Part shown: one piece after another, positions 33,880 through 45,478 of the stretch
How positions within the stretch are numbered: position 1 is the stretch's first letter
How the letters are laid out: each line of letters opens with the position of its first letter
From: Adineta ricciae
Taxonomy: Eukaryota > Rotifera > Eurotatoria > Adinetida > Adinetidae
Length of the DNA: 64,000 nucleotides
Direction: 5' to 3'
NCBI GenBank assembly: GCA_905250025.1
Contig: CAJNOJ010000035.1
Location: 62,001-126,000, forward strand
Translations under genes and position numbers: made by a program
The notes under the pieces: model-generated
Seen by the model: the letters and a program-made list of their open reading frames with translations, nothing else
Databases searched by the model: none
Told to the model about the DNA's origin: nothing

Positions 33880-34117
33880 TGCTATCGACAATATATTCTG
33901 TCGACGAAATGTTTTTCTACAATATATAATTCGACAAAATATTGTGTCGACGAAATGCTTTTCTACGAAAAACATTCGACAAAGTGTCTTATCGACAAAG
34001 TATTCTGTCGACGAAATGGTCTTCTACAAAAAAAACTTTCGACAAAAAAGACGTTCGACAAAACTTTGTCGACAAAACTTCGTCGACCAAATGTCGTTCG
34101 ACCAAAAACATGGTATT
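33880..34117 (-). repeat. Right terminal inverted repeat with iterated GTCGAC units
   Basis: Counterpart of 31657-31905: units with TGTCGACGAA or TTCGACAAA cores at 14-18-nt spacing, somewhat more diverged than the left array (several cores reduced to TCTAC or TTCGAC). Confidence 0.75.
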
Positions 34118-34128
34118 CCGACGAAAAG
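34118..34128 (+). repeat. Right copy of 11-bp direct repeat at the MULE edge
   Basis: CCGACGAAAAG, identical to 31646-31656. Confidence 0.65.
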
Positions 34129-35477
34129 AAACCGAGCTGTTTCTCCATAAAGTTCATATAAACCAAGTACATGTAAATTAGGATCATTTGTTATCGAAGT
34201 ATACGTTCGATAGTCGTTGAATGTCATGATGGATTCTATGTAGAACTTTCGAACAGCATTGGTTTAGAAATACATCCGGTAATGGAGCGAGTCAATTGCT
34301 TGGCGAATCATTCACCAGTGATAAACATTTTGAGAAGATTGGGTCGATCACATGCAATCCCATCCAATTTTGTGCACACATCTATCAAAGCATCAAGTAC
34401 TTTAACATTTTACACTTTTTTCAAAATAATTAGAAGAATTTCATCGGGTAAATCCTTCGATTGAACAGTTGATATGGGTTTTATGATTTATCAAAACGAT
34501 TTCTAACTTCTCAATGGCATTGATTATATCATATTCACATAGTTATATCATCTTTTATCTGATTGATATGGCCGATAAAATCAATAAGTTTGTTTTTTGC
34601 ACCATATTTCTCGACAGATGACAATGGAATAGAAAGAATGGCAAATTTTCTCTTTCATTCTGAATGTTATAATTATGAATAGGCGCACTCACACAACTGT
34701 CTTTTTGACAAAGTGTTCGTTCGTGTCGTTACTCATGTCTATTTCGTGGTTTGTTGTGCAAGTGCACTCATTGTCAGCGTACTTTTTCTCCTTCAGTGAT
34801 AAAAAGTACTTCAGAACGTAATTGGCCAATTCATCACCATTTATATCACACATCCTGTTCATATTTACGCTGGATATCTATATCTAGTTGACACAATGTT
34901 TTCCACATTAACAAATTCATGCAGGATAATCAATGTAATACAATTGTTCACATACAATAGATGCATTCATTTCCTTCATTGTAAAATAATAAACGCTTGA
35001 AATCATATGCACCAGAGAAAACGAGAATTGAAACGGTATTCAATTTTGAAACTTTGAGCTTCGAAGTTCATATGAGTCTTGGTTTTGAGGATGTCCAGGC
35101 AATATTTCTCTCTACAACTGAACTCATGAGATCTTCTTCGGACTTATTATTGTATCACAATTTCGATGAAGTAGAATATATTTCTAAGAGGAAAGGTTTG
35201 ATCGATATCATCGAATGAAAATTTTTCGAAGAATGCTTAGATTTAATTGAATTCTTCTAAATAATTACGATGAATCAGTTGATTTCAAATTCTTCACAAA
35301 ACGTTTCAGAAAAATGCAATTGATTACAGAAGAAACAAATGAGTTACGTTGACAAGTAGATGAAAGTGCATCAAATATAGCATGGAATATTTTATTTTCC
35401 ATAGCGTTATTCTCATTTTTGATGAAATTGTACAAAAGGGAAAAAAAGAATTTCGTCAAGACTGAATCAGAGGGAAA
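34129..35477. other. Rest of the inserted block, no intact gene
   Basis: Open frames at 34282-34464 (MERVNCLANHSPVINIL) and 34997-35218 (FNFETLSFEVHMSLGFEDVQ) have protein-like composition but no recognisable family. The piece at about 35270-35390 (plus strand: KRFRKMQLITEETNELR) is interrupted by a stop. Probably decayed gene fragments. Confidence 0.35.
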
Positions 35478-35848
35478 TTACCATCAGATTCGTCTGAACA
35501 TTTAATCAAATTACCAAGTGACATATATGTCTCACCAAAATCGGGTATCTATTCGATAGCCACGATGAAATAAATATATGCTGAGTCGATTTCAGATCGT
35601 TCAACTCATAACTCACGGCCACNATTTATCTCTCAGAAACAAGCGTGTTATGAAATGAGAAAAGAAAACAATTGTTTTGAGAGAAAGAGAAGGAATAATC
35701 ACAATTGGCAACAATGTAAAAAGGAACTCGAGAAATGACAATAGAAGCTGTAGAGGACGGCATTCACGTGTTTAAGTTTGTTCAAATGTTGACGAGAAGG
35801 GCACGTTGACTAGTAGCATCACCAAATAAATAAATCAAAACAATGTAG
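35478..35848 (+). repeat. Collapsed right copy of the gene flank, with an N
   Basis: 35478-35622 repeats about 24051-24196 (an internal part of the unrecognised gene: same TTCGTCTGAACATTTAATCA, same end at ACGGCCAC) and 35624-35848 repeats 26804-27028. The N at 35623 joins them, so about 2.6 kb of the repeat unit is missing at the gap. Downstream sequence then runs on to the Kv3 gene. Confidence 0.9.
35623..35623. other. Assembly gap (single N)
   Basis: Single N between two segments that are about 2.6 kb apart in the left copy, so the gap size is not real. Confidence 0.95.
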
Positions 35849-37081
35849 AGGAGAAGAAAAACAAAAGAAATGATTCAAGAAACCACTTCGGTGAGAACTG
35901 TTCGTGATGATTGAACGCGAGGTGATGAACGTTGTCTGTGTTGCTGACCATCGTTCTGATTATCGATCGTACTTGTGCTATTGTTGATTGGCGACGTGTT
36001 GTCACTTCCTATTTTCATTTCCATTTCTTCTACAATAAGACGAACGATAAACTCTTGATGAAAATAGATCTCATTCGAAAGAAAATAGAAATATCACGAA
36101 CAATAACGGGCAAATAATTACGACGACGACAACAAAATGATATACTATCATAGATAAATTTTTCATGCGGGTGAAAATGTGATGAACGTCAGGACTGAAG
36201 GACAAAGAGAGGAGAGAGAGAGAGAGAGAGTAAAAACAGGTAGAAAACAAGAATATATATCTGCTAAAACTTACAATGTTTTAGTTTTAATATCACAATG
36301 CATGATCTTCTAAAGAAATAGAGTTGTGATCAAAACCATATATACAAATTCGATTTTCTCCCTGATTTCAATTAAATATATCTCTCTCCTCCTCTCTTTC
36401 TTCCTTCAGGAAAATCATAAAAAGGAAGCAAATATTGAAAAATATCGTGCATGTGTAAGTTCAAAACAAAAAAAGGAGAAACCATATCAGTGCATGTTAT
36501 AGTAGTCGAACGAAACGGAACTGAAAACGGGCAGTAAATGCAATTTTCGTGTTCGTACCTAGACATCCAAATGATCCGAGATCCTTATATGAGTTAGTGA
36601 ATGTTAGTTTTTAGTAGTTAAACTTTAGCCACATGATGATGGCTACTAAATCTCGGACTCGGTTGAATCATTGGTATACGTTCTTCATCACCATGTCCTA
36701 TGTAAATGGATAAAATATGAACTAGATTGAAAAGAAAATTCATTCTAGTTGGAATATCTAAATCCTGCAGAATTGAACGAGTAATCATCGTCTCTATTCT
36801 TTCTTAAATTAATTAGTAGCGATATATTCACACAAGAGTGTACTATGAGAATAGCAGAAGGAGATAAAAATGAGGCATATAAATATAAATATATACAGAT
36901 ATATTGATCGAAGAAGAAGAAGAAGAGTAGATTAAAGCAGTAGTAGTATACCTTCGAGGAATGTTTGAAAACTATTGGTAACTAAATAGAAGATATTAGA
37001 TACTAAGGCTCAACCGTCGAAACGAGATCTTATTTCTGATCGAGATAAATGATGTATGTGTGTCTCATTGAATCTGTGAAG
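35849..37081. other. 3' region of the Kv3 gene, with microsatellites
   Basis: No supported gene. Contains a (GA)n run at about 36210-36230, CT-rich sequence at 36380-36410, a TA-rich patch near 36880-36905 and an (AAG)n run near 36912-36928. Part is probably the Kv3 3' UTR or further small 3' exons that I could not place. Confidence 0.45.
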
Positions 37082-38900
37082 TTAAATCTTACCAATGCGA
37101 TTGTGAACGATATTATTCTCAGTCATACCAAGTTTAGCAGCCATGCCACCACCACCTCCTTGTTTGATGACATTCTTTTTAGGGCCTCCACCAGGTGGTC
37201 CACCGGGTCCGCCACCCATGCCAACTTCCATGCCAAATTTGTTCATTGCTCCTCCACCTGCACCACCCGGTCCAGCTCCAGGCCCACCGCCGGCACCTCC
37301 TGGGCCTCTTGCCGGTCGAACAGGTTCTACAGCCATTACTCTCCGCCGTTTTTTCGGTAGTTTTGATCGTGCTTGCGTATGAGAATAGTACATTGCAAAG
37401 TTAGCTACGATAACAGGTACGGGCAAAGCAATCGTTAATACACCTGTCAATGCACAAAGTCCACCGACCATCATACCGACATACGTTTTCGGTACCATAT
37501 CGCCGTAACCGACGGTAGTCATAGTTACGATCGACCACCACAACCCGATGGGTATCGAAGTAAAATCATTGTCTGGATTCTTCTGTAAACGTTCGGCATA
37601 ATAAATTAGCGATGCAAAGATGACAATAAAGAGGACAAGGAAAAAGATGAGTAGCATCAATTCACGCATCGACGCAGTAAACGTATGTATAAGAATTTTT
37701 AATCCTCCATAATGACGAGTTAATTTAAATAGACGAAAGATACGCGTAATAGAAAAGAATTCGAATAAATCCGTGTTAGTAAATGACGGCGGGAGGAATT
37801 TATTGAATAAGATGTCAAGATAGAATGATAAGGTCGCAAGAAAGTCTATGATATTTACAGGTGATTTAACAAAGCCACATTTCTTGGGTGAGACTATAAA
37901 GCGTGTTATAATCTCAAATGTGAACCAAACTAGAACAGATTAGAACGTCGGTTTAAGATAAAAGACGTTCACTATTGCAAATTCTTACCATTGCATACTA
38001 TTTCAATATACTGAAATGCTTCGTGAGCTTCTGTTCGTTCTTTATACAACGTGTATGTTGGTGTGATATTGGTAAAATTATTTTCCACGAATGCTATCGT
38101 TGGTACACGCATTGTCGGATGAGTTTTCAAACAAAATGATATGATAGAAACAAGTATAAAGAAGATTGAAACAACTTGTATAGCCTAGAAGAAGATTAAT
38201 TCTTTTTAAAATGAGACCAACTTCACAACTAAGAGCATACTTTTGCTGCACTACTTGAATATGGTTCTTCAAATAATTGCCAGATACGTGGCTGTAAACG
38301 CGTGTACCATGGTAATGAATTCATATACTCTTGTAAACTCATATTCTTATGACGTATAGTTGGATCGTAATCCCAGCCAAACTTATGTGGAATCTCTTCT
38401 TCGGTGATGGGTTCAGCATCGAGATCCAAACGATCAAGACCGACAAGAACGTCCTGTGTATCCCTACAAGAGGCAACATGATGTTTGCTTAATCATCCAT
38501 AAGTTTTTCTTCCGTCCTACCGATGAGTGGTATATGTCATCCAACAGCAAGGTTCAACTTGATTTGCGTCAAGTCCCCAGTATTCAAGTTCAGTTTCGAA
38601 AAGAGGACCACAGACATCAGTCGGATAGTGTAATTTGCCAGTGCGATAGTAATTCAAGATCTGTGCAAAGACACCTGGGTGTCGATCGAAGTAGAATTCA
38701 TTGAGGACAGCATCGTAATTCGATAGAGCTTCGGTGAGACGGGAGAGTCTTGTAGCTGGAATTTTTTTCAGTGTAGCTTTATCTAGGAAAACAAAGAAGT
38801 CAAAGTCACCATTCAAATAAGCAAATGTTTTCGTTGACTTACAGGTTTCATGGCGAATACCGCCAACATTTAGAATAACCCGATTATCGGCATCGGCCAT
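37082..38900 (-). CDS. Shaw: Shaw-type (Kv3, KCNC-like) voltage-gated potassium channel
   Basis: Plasma-membrane delayed-rectifier subunit. Five to six exons on the minus strand. The start is [14 protein letters not shown] at 38900; the T1 tetramerisation domain follows ([19 protein letters not shown] across an intron; [36 protein letters not shown], with the zinc-site cysteines typical of non-Shaker Kv channels). Then come S1 ([17 protein letters not shown]), S2 ([17 protein letters not shown]), S3 ([17 protein letters not shown]) and S4 ([20 protein letters not shown]), which has few basic residues as in Drosophila Shaw. The pore [13 protein letters not shown] and S6 with [20 protein letters not shown] complete the core. 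The end is a Gly/Pro-rich tail (about residues 430-490, [13 protein letters not shown]-like) and NRIGKI at 37082. The Gly-rich tail is unusual. Confidence 0.92.
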
Positions 38901-41900
38901 GCGATAGACGTCAACAACTATCAAGAAATTTTCACAATATGCTTGCACGAACAGCACATCGATGTAGATGTTCTGACCGACTCGATCAAAACGTAACAAG
39001 CACAAGTTTATGGTGTATTCATACATATAGCTGACGTGTGGCCTGTCATGCAAAGCATCGGTCAACAACAACAGCAAAGTAATCTAGAACAAAAGCAAAC
39101 TCTCGTTTTGATTGCATTACGCCTTTAGAGAATAGGGACACCGAAATGATTGATGTAGCTTAGAGATGAATTAGCTACAACCAAGTCGTCCTATCCAAAA
39201 CAATTACGAATGTCAGAAAACGATACACAAGGAAAAATGATGGTGATGGAGTGATATAATCTTAACGGATGATTGAGAATGAAACTTTCTTCTTCTGATG
39301 ATGAAAAACGACATAAAAAAGCGAGTGTATTTTATTTACACATCTTTTGATGGGGGATATACTTGATCGGGATCGACAAGGAGGAAAATAGAGGCGTTTT
39401 ACTTGTGGAAAAAGAATCAGACGAGAAAGTTTCTCTTTCATCAATCTCTTCATTTAATCTCAATCACGTATTTTAACTCAATGTCAATAAGTGAAAGAAA
39501 AAAGCTCATTAAATACTCATCTCCGACTAAGATCGACAGAGATTTTATCACCTTAATAATATTCTCTTAAGGTTGAATCTGCAGGAAAGAATTATTATTA
39601 AAAATGTGAAAAAAAACATAACAACAATAACGGCGGCGACTATTATCGGTAAATTGTCCCTAGGTCTCCAACAATGACAACTCAACTCGAAAACAATCGA
39701 ACGTTTACCCAACATACAGACTAGTATTCAACTGTGCTGCCCAGATTTCTGTGTATAAAGTAGAGAAAAGATAAAGTGTCATATATTGACAGGTCTATTT
39801 TTCTTTTTAATACGTCAATTATTTAAAGCATACATCCGCAGAACTACACTCGTAAATGCCAAATAGAAAGCATGAAAAGCATTTGTTCCGTTTTTAAATA
39901 ACATAAACATACGTTTTTTTCTTCTTCTCGATGTTTATTAACAACCTACCTTGCTAACGTAATTATAGTATTTGTTACAAAACACACAGATAGTCTCGTC
40001 CCTGAGCATGTTCAATTTAACCAAGCGGAATTGATAATGGCATACAGGGATGAGAATAAGAGTGAAAGAGAAGAACTCGGGAAGTAGCAGAAAAAGAGAG
40101 CAGAACAACGAAAATAAAGAGATTAAATCGTTGACGTGTATGTTCTAACTAGAAAAGCTTGTTGTAGTCTTTCTTTCTCATTTAACCCTTACATATAGAC
40201 ATATATAACAAAGAGAAGCAGAAAAAAACTTTGTATTAGTGAGAGAGAGAGAGAGAAGGAGATGTGCGCAAAAATGGGAAACCCTGAAGAAAGAAAATAT
40301 AAAAGAGGACTGCAGCAGAGAAAAAAAGAGGTGGAGAGAAAAAAAGGGAAAATTTGTTTTCCGTGTAATCAGGTGGAGAACACAGATTCTTTAACTTGTA
40401 ATTGATGCATGACATAGGAGAAGTTGAGTAGGCAAAAGTAAGTAAAACTAAGAATGAAAAGCGGAAGGATATCATCAGTTCGGATGATTATTACTATTGT
40501 CAAAATTTTCCCGAAGAATAAAAAACATGTTGATAAACAATGAGGCAAAATATGAAATAAATATAATGTGAAGACCGGTAAACGTCTGTCATCATTCGAA
40601 TCATTAGCTAGTTTGAAGAGTATATAGATGAATGCTCATTACATGTTTCAATAGAGGAAAATATGTGGAAATGACAAACAGCCGCTCGATTAATGTCAAA
40701 CGATGATGCTCGGTGGCATCTCTCTGTAGTTAATATATACTTTAATAGACATCGATGGACGGAGAAAATTGCATCTAGGAAAAAAAATACAGAAGAAAAA
40801 AAAACTATGCGAATGCGCACAGCGTCCGCTCTGGCAACACTGGATAAGCATAATCAAGAGAAATTCTGTACAGATCTAATGATATGATGAAGAGGAAAAA
40901 ATAAGAAAAGAAAGATATACTCAGACGACTGTTTCAGAGTAACGTTAACAGTCAGACATATGCAAGAATCTGCCGTTGACATCATTAAATACGAGAGGCA
41001 AGGACATGAATATGATTCAGCTCTATGCATTTATATGCCGTGCATGCATAGCGTGCCTAACTTCCTCACTTGAGCATTTGCGGTCGTGTACTGGTAATGG
41101 AGAGTGCGCAAGTCGGCCTTTTTTTCTTCTTATTTTCATTCACTTCCCTGTTCACCATCACGATTTGGCATACCAACCATAGATGTCGATGTCTAAAAGC
41201 TTCAATAATGAGAAGATGAAGAAAAAGTACGGATTTCATTAAGATTACGATTGCTTTTTTCTGTCTTAAGTCTAACTTTCACCCTCTCGAACACATGTTT
41301 TCCTAGTCTAAATCTAATGTTAGCTGGAGAACTAGTGATGATTGTGATGGAAAAGCACATAAAGAAGAGAATTTCTTTTACATTTACGCTCCCTCCCTTC
41401 CTTGTTCTGTTATTTTCTCCTTCTCCTATTTCGCTCTCTCGCTCTTCCTCTTTTTCTCTTCCTTTTACGCTAGTCATGGACGGTCGCAAATTGTAGCAAA
41501 AAAGAGCGCATACTATCGCCGAATATACTGCAAAACAGTCTGCTGAATGAGAGGCAAAAGATAAAGTTTCCTTTGTTCATCAATAAAAACGCGTTTTTTC
41601 GCTCTTCCCTCTTTTTCCATCCTGCTCTTTTCTCATTCTCCTCTTCCATGTTGATTCCCTTTGCTTCCGTCTTCATCACTGCTTTGGTGGCGGACAAGTA
41701 ATGAAAAGGGTGCAACAGAGCATCCAGACTATTTCCCGTGTTGTTTCCAGGATCACTTTCGCTTCTATTTCCCCCTCGCTTTCTTCCTTTCTCTCTCTCT
41801 CTCTTTCCCTTATGTCTTTGCTTTTGTTGATTGGCAGTAGTTCAGTACACTAAGTGACTAGCACAAAATGCATGCCGTCAAAGTTCTCTTTTGTCTTCAT

Positions 41901-42777
41901 CGAAACCTAAACGACAACTAATCTCGTCAAAGTTCGAAGACGAAAGAAAATTAATTCAATTATGTTTGACACAATCCTGCTAAAATCCATCTACTAATTA
42001 GGAAGAACTTAATTATAGGTATTTTAGTAAACTATTATGATCACCATCGAGTAAATAACAAGGCTAAAGCGTTTCAATAGCATAAAAACAGTAATCAGGT
42101 GATTTGTGCAAGTCTTACCGTGTAATTTGTGTTAATATGTGGGAAAAACACACTACTCAGTGATGCATCATTTATTTGAAAAGAGGATTTTTTCCTCTCT
42201 TCTCGCTTCGCTGATAATAGTTTAGCAGAAATGGAATTTTGAAGTATATTCCACATGAATTTCTCAAAGGAAAACTCTTTGAAGAAGATGAAAAGAAGTT
42301 CCTTTGTTGAAATATCGAAGCGAACGGTTCGGGGTTTTCATATCTCGAATCAATGTCATCAAAAAAATGTCAGATAAGCAGCTTGAGATCTTTTAGTTGC
42401 AATCAAAGTGTTCGATGACATTCTTAAGATGAAGAAAAAAGAATGTATTAGCATTTGTATTGTTTTTCATTTAGTTGATCATAATAGACCAGATGATGGA
42501 TGTAGAAAATGACATCTGACAGTTAACGTAAATGAAGACATCTATTGGCATATTTGCTGCATATAAAATAATATTTGCTTTGGGTTATTGAAAAAGAAAA
42601 ACAAAAAAACGTCGACCGAAAAAATTAATACATAATGATCTTAGTTCACAAGTAAATAAAAGAAAAGAATTTTGAATAATTCATCGCGTAAATACCGAAA
42701 TGAATCAAAAGTATGCTCTGCTTCTAGAAGGGAAAGAAGGACAATCAGATGAACTGATTTCAGTAGGAATCATTTAC
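38901..42777. other. 3.9-kb gene-poor region upstream of Kv3
   Basis: No gene supported on either strand. Likely holds the Kv3 promoter and 5' UTR exons, and possibly the missing 3' exons of the membrane protein at 42778-43198. Microsatellites: (GA)n at about 40240-40256 and (CT)n at about 41789-41806. Purine- or pyrimidine-rich strands are common (e.g. 40880-40920, 41390-41460, 41600-41650). Open frames of up to 95 codons here follow these biased tracts and look like noise. Confidence 0.5.
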
Positions 42778-43198
42778 CTTTGGTAGGTATCATGTACACT
42801 TTGAATTGCATCTCCAGAATTGAAATTCGGATAAAACTCATCGAAGTTTCGTTGGTTAACGATATCATCAACTTGTGGCACGTACAGTTCCATTTTCTAC
42901 AAGAAAATCATCTTTATGGAACATGTCCATTCGCAAAACTATATACTTGTGTTTCATAAGTTTGTGATGGAGCAGCATTGATTTGTACTGGAATCGAGAT
43001 GTTACCATTAGGTTTACTATTTACAACATAATTGACATTTTTCGTTGGTTGTGCCGATTGTTGATTAAATCGACGCCAGACAATGTAGAGTAAAACAATA
43101 CCAATAGCTGAGGAAATGAACATTAAAATGCCGATGACAAGTAGAGCGATCCAAGGTCCGTCAATAGGCTTGAATACCGGATATTCAATATCATCCAT
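42778..43198 (-). CDS. Small single-pass membrane protein, 3' end not found
   Basis: Two exons on the minus strand. Exon 1 starts MDDIEYPVFKPIDGPWIA at 43198, followed by one strong membrane helix (LLVIGILMFISSAIGIVLLY) and a basic stop-transfer IVWRRF. A polar cytosolic tail follows (NNYVV-like segment, NISIPVQINAAPSQTYETQ). Exon 2 (about 42897-42778) continues in phase with KMELYVPQVDDIVNQRNFDE and DAIQSVHDTYQ and ends at a GTAAAT donor, so at least one more exon lies to the left. The short extracellular part plus tail resembles the end of cadherin-like or other adhesion receptors, but no extracellular domain is seen upstream, so it may be a stand-alone type III protein. Family not recognised. 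Confidence 0.5.
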
Positions 43199-44680
43199 AT
43201 CCTCTCTGTTCTGATTGCAAATGTTAACGACGTTGGTTAGTTTATTTCGATTTTGATTTAATGTTGATAGACATATGAATCAAGGAGAAATGCTGATGTC
43301 TATCTCATCCATTGTTTTATTCGTTCGGGTATAATTCAATCATCAACAACGAATGACATACAAAATTTGACTAATCCCTATCTAGTTTGTATATACCAGT
43401 GTGTAGGACTAGAGATACGAAGATGATAAAGAAAAGAATGACATGAACAAGGTAAATAGATTTAGAAAGAGCATTCAACGGAATGAATCGATAGATTCAG
43501 ATCTTTTTAATCAGCTTTGTTTGGTGCAAAGAAATCTGCATATGATACTTTGTTTAAATAGAAGTCGATTGACGTAATAGAAAAAATCACCTATTGAGCC
43601 AATCTACAGAAAATTCAATAATGCGTTCGTCTGAAGAGACTTTCTGCTGTTAGGAATGTTCGCATTTCTTATCAAGGTCTAACTTCAAACGCTCGATGAA
43701 TGAAATTACAGATGAATCGTCCTTCATGAATTAATCGATATTGATTAGAAAGAAAATTCAATTATTAGGTACGTTTCGTGCCGAGAATGGAATGAAGACA
43801 TGACTTTTTTGCTTTTATCTCAGTGAAAGAAGATGTTTGCTAATCTGTGGGTAATCAATTGTTCATTTCCACGACGATGAACAAGTATCCGTATCCATGA
43901 GTGAAACTTCCCATTCATTGCTTGCGAGAACATGATGATCACCTTGTCAGATGATCCTACTTTAACTTCGATACATAATGCACTTCGTATCTAAACCCAT
44001 ACGCAATGAATGATGACATTTTTGCAAGGAAAGTTAAATAAGTTCGCCATAGGTATACAGTACATCAACCTTTTGTCAACAGTAGAAAGGTAATATGAAA
44101 TGAAAATAACTTGCTAATAAACATTTACAATTATATGGATCATAATAACATATCATTCATTACGATCGGTACTGACTAAATCGATTTAGTATAGCTATTG
44201 ATTACAGAAAACGTTATATTAACATGGAGACGAACGAAAAACAAGCTTGCCATTGCAATCCTTCGACTAACGATGGCTTCTGGCTGTATTATATTTTTCG
44301 TGTTGGCATACTCGTATTTTATCCAAAAATAATCTCGTCTTTGCGAACATAAGAAACCAAACGGGCGAGTGAAAACGGCATGACATCTTTTGTCTCTCGT
44401 TTTCTTCTCGCACAGGCTGTGACATATTCATACATAAAATAATGTCAAAATGTATTAAGGAGATATAGAGATAAACACATGCGCGCAACAGTTATGACGT
44501 AGATTCTTCTTTAGGTTTGTTTTTTTTCTCCTTTCTGCTTTACTCCGTTTTCTTCCAATAATATGCGAGAGAGAAGAAGAAAAAAAAACAGAGACACCAA
44601 GGCGTTGTTTTTACTTTTCGAGGTAAATAGTTGATACTAGCGTTATATTTCACAACGGTCAGAAAACTATCAATACAAAG
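43199..44680. other. Divergent intergenic region
   Basis: No gene seen in about 1.5 kb between the minus-strand membrane protein and the plus-strand YrhK-like gene. Short AT-rich open frames only. An A-rich run lies near 44580-44590, shortly before the YrhK-like gene. Confidence 0.45.
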
Positions 44681-45478
44681 ATGTCATCGCCTACAGAAGA
44701 AGCACGTTTAATTGGATATCCTGGGGATAACGTTCTTGAACGACCGCAATCAGCACTATGGAGATTATTTCACGGCACTCATTATATGATCGGTGGTTTG
44801 ACTTTCGTTAGTGGATCATGTATGTACTTGCCGAGTGTATACAATAATTATTCATCAGCACTATCCATTGGTGGATGGCTATTCACAATCGGTTCTTTTT
44901 TCTTTCTACTTGCTGATTTACAGGAATGGTGGTATTATCGAGTGGGTTGTTGTTTCGATCATAAATATCGAGCAACAATGGAAAGTCAGAATGCACACCG
45001 CTTTCAGAAATCACCGGACACATTTGGCGGCCGTTATGAACGAGCGGAAGTTGGTTTGAATTTTTTTACATCAGCTTGTGGATCTGCACTTTACCTTGCC
45101 GGTTCAATTTTGTTCATTCCGACGTTCAAAAATGAGTTAGTTCTCGGTGAATGGTTCTTCATCATTGGCTCGACATTTATCTATGTTTCACAAGGTTGGA
45201 AAGTTTATCGTTCTGCATGTACAGATCCTCACAATCCTCAGAACCATCAGTTTCGTCTATCGAATATGTTAAATGATATCCCAGCATTAGGCGTCGATGG
45301 CTTTGCTGGTATAGGTGGTTTTTTCTATTTCATTGGCACGATCTTCTTCCTTCCGGCATTGAACACTAACGACGCCGAAGCACTTCGAGCAGCAATTCTT
45401 TTCATTTGCGGTGGAACATGCTTTACATTGTCTGGGTTGTTTCTCCAGTATCGTCATCACTGTACTCATCATAATTAG
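44681..45478 (+). CDS. Six-helix YrhK-like membrane protein, intronless
   Basis: 265 residues, single exon. Three internal repeats, each with two membrane helices: (1) THYMIGGLTFVSGSCMYLPS and GGWLFTIGSFFFLLADLQEW; (2) FFTSACGSALYLAGSILFIP and LGEWFFIIGSTFIYVSQGWK; (3) FAGIGGFFYFIGTIFFLPAL and AILFICGGTCFTLSGLFLQY. Each unit follows the pattern G-x-x-x-Y/F-x-x-G-x-x-x-F/Y-x-P, then G-x-x-x-F-x-x-G/S. This matches the YrhK domain, best known as a short bacterial two-helix protein of unknown function. Between units 1 and 2 is a cytosolic loop with the pair GCC and charged residues. No function is known. The last residues are HHCTHHN. The lack of introns in an intron-rich neighbourhood is notable. 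Confidence 0.7.
   Translation: MSSPTEEARLIGYPGDNVLERPQSALWRLFHGTHYMIGGLTFVSGSCMYLPSVYNNYSSALSIGGWLFTIGSFFFLLADLQEWWYYRVGCCFDHKYRATMESQNAHRFQKSPDTFGGRYERAEVGLNFFTSACGSALYLAGSILFIPTFKNELVLGEWFFIIGSTFIYVSQGWKVYRSACTDPHNPQNHQFRLSNMLNDIPALGVDGFAGIGGFFYFIGTIFFLPALNTNDAEALRAAILFICGGTCFTLSGLFLQYRHHCTHHN

Larger units (their letters stand above)
31657..34117. mobile_element. Apparently intact Mutator-like (MULE) DNA transposon, 2.46 kb
   Basis: Element bounded by an 11-bp direct repeat, with long terminal inverted repeats on both sides (31657 to about 31905, and about 33880-34117) and one transposase gene between them. The outermost 36 nt of the two ends align without gaps when one is reverse-complemented: both have ATGTT-TTGGTCGAA at the same distance from the edge and both reach GTCGAC at position 31-36. 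This agrees with the edge set by the direct repeat. Size, repeats, target duplication and gene content all fit a Mutator-like element. It sits inside the 27-35 kb block that interrupts otherwise collinear genes. Confidence 0.8.

Noticed and set aside
31657-34117. CRISPR-like array: short repeats with variable spacers at both ends of the block
   Set aside because: Repeat cores are only about 10 nt, spacing varies, the two arrays are inverted copies of each other around a transposase gene, and the genome is animal. They are transposon terminal repeats.
33872-34227. Five overlapping open frames of 67-94 codons across the right terminal repeat
   Set aside because: They arise from the repeated GTCGAC units read in different frames and have repeat-like sequence; none is a gene.
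37049-37404. Plus-strand open frames rich in Pro or His opposite the Kv3 tail
   Set aside because: Antisense shadows of the Gly/Pro-rich coding tail, which is in frame with the channel.
37700-37760. Low number of S4 arginines in the Kv3 channel as a sign of lost voltage sensing
   Set aside because: The same reduced pattern (R-x-x-R-L-F-K-L-T-R) is normal for Shaw channels.
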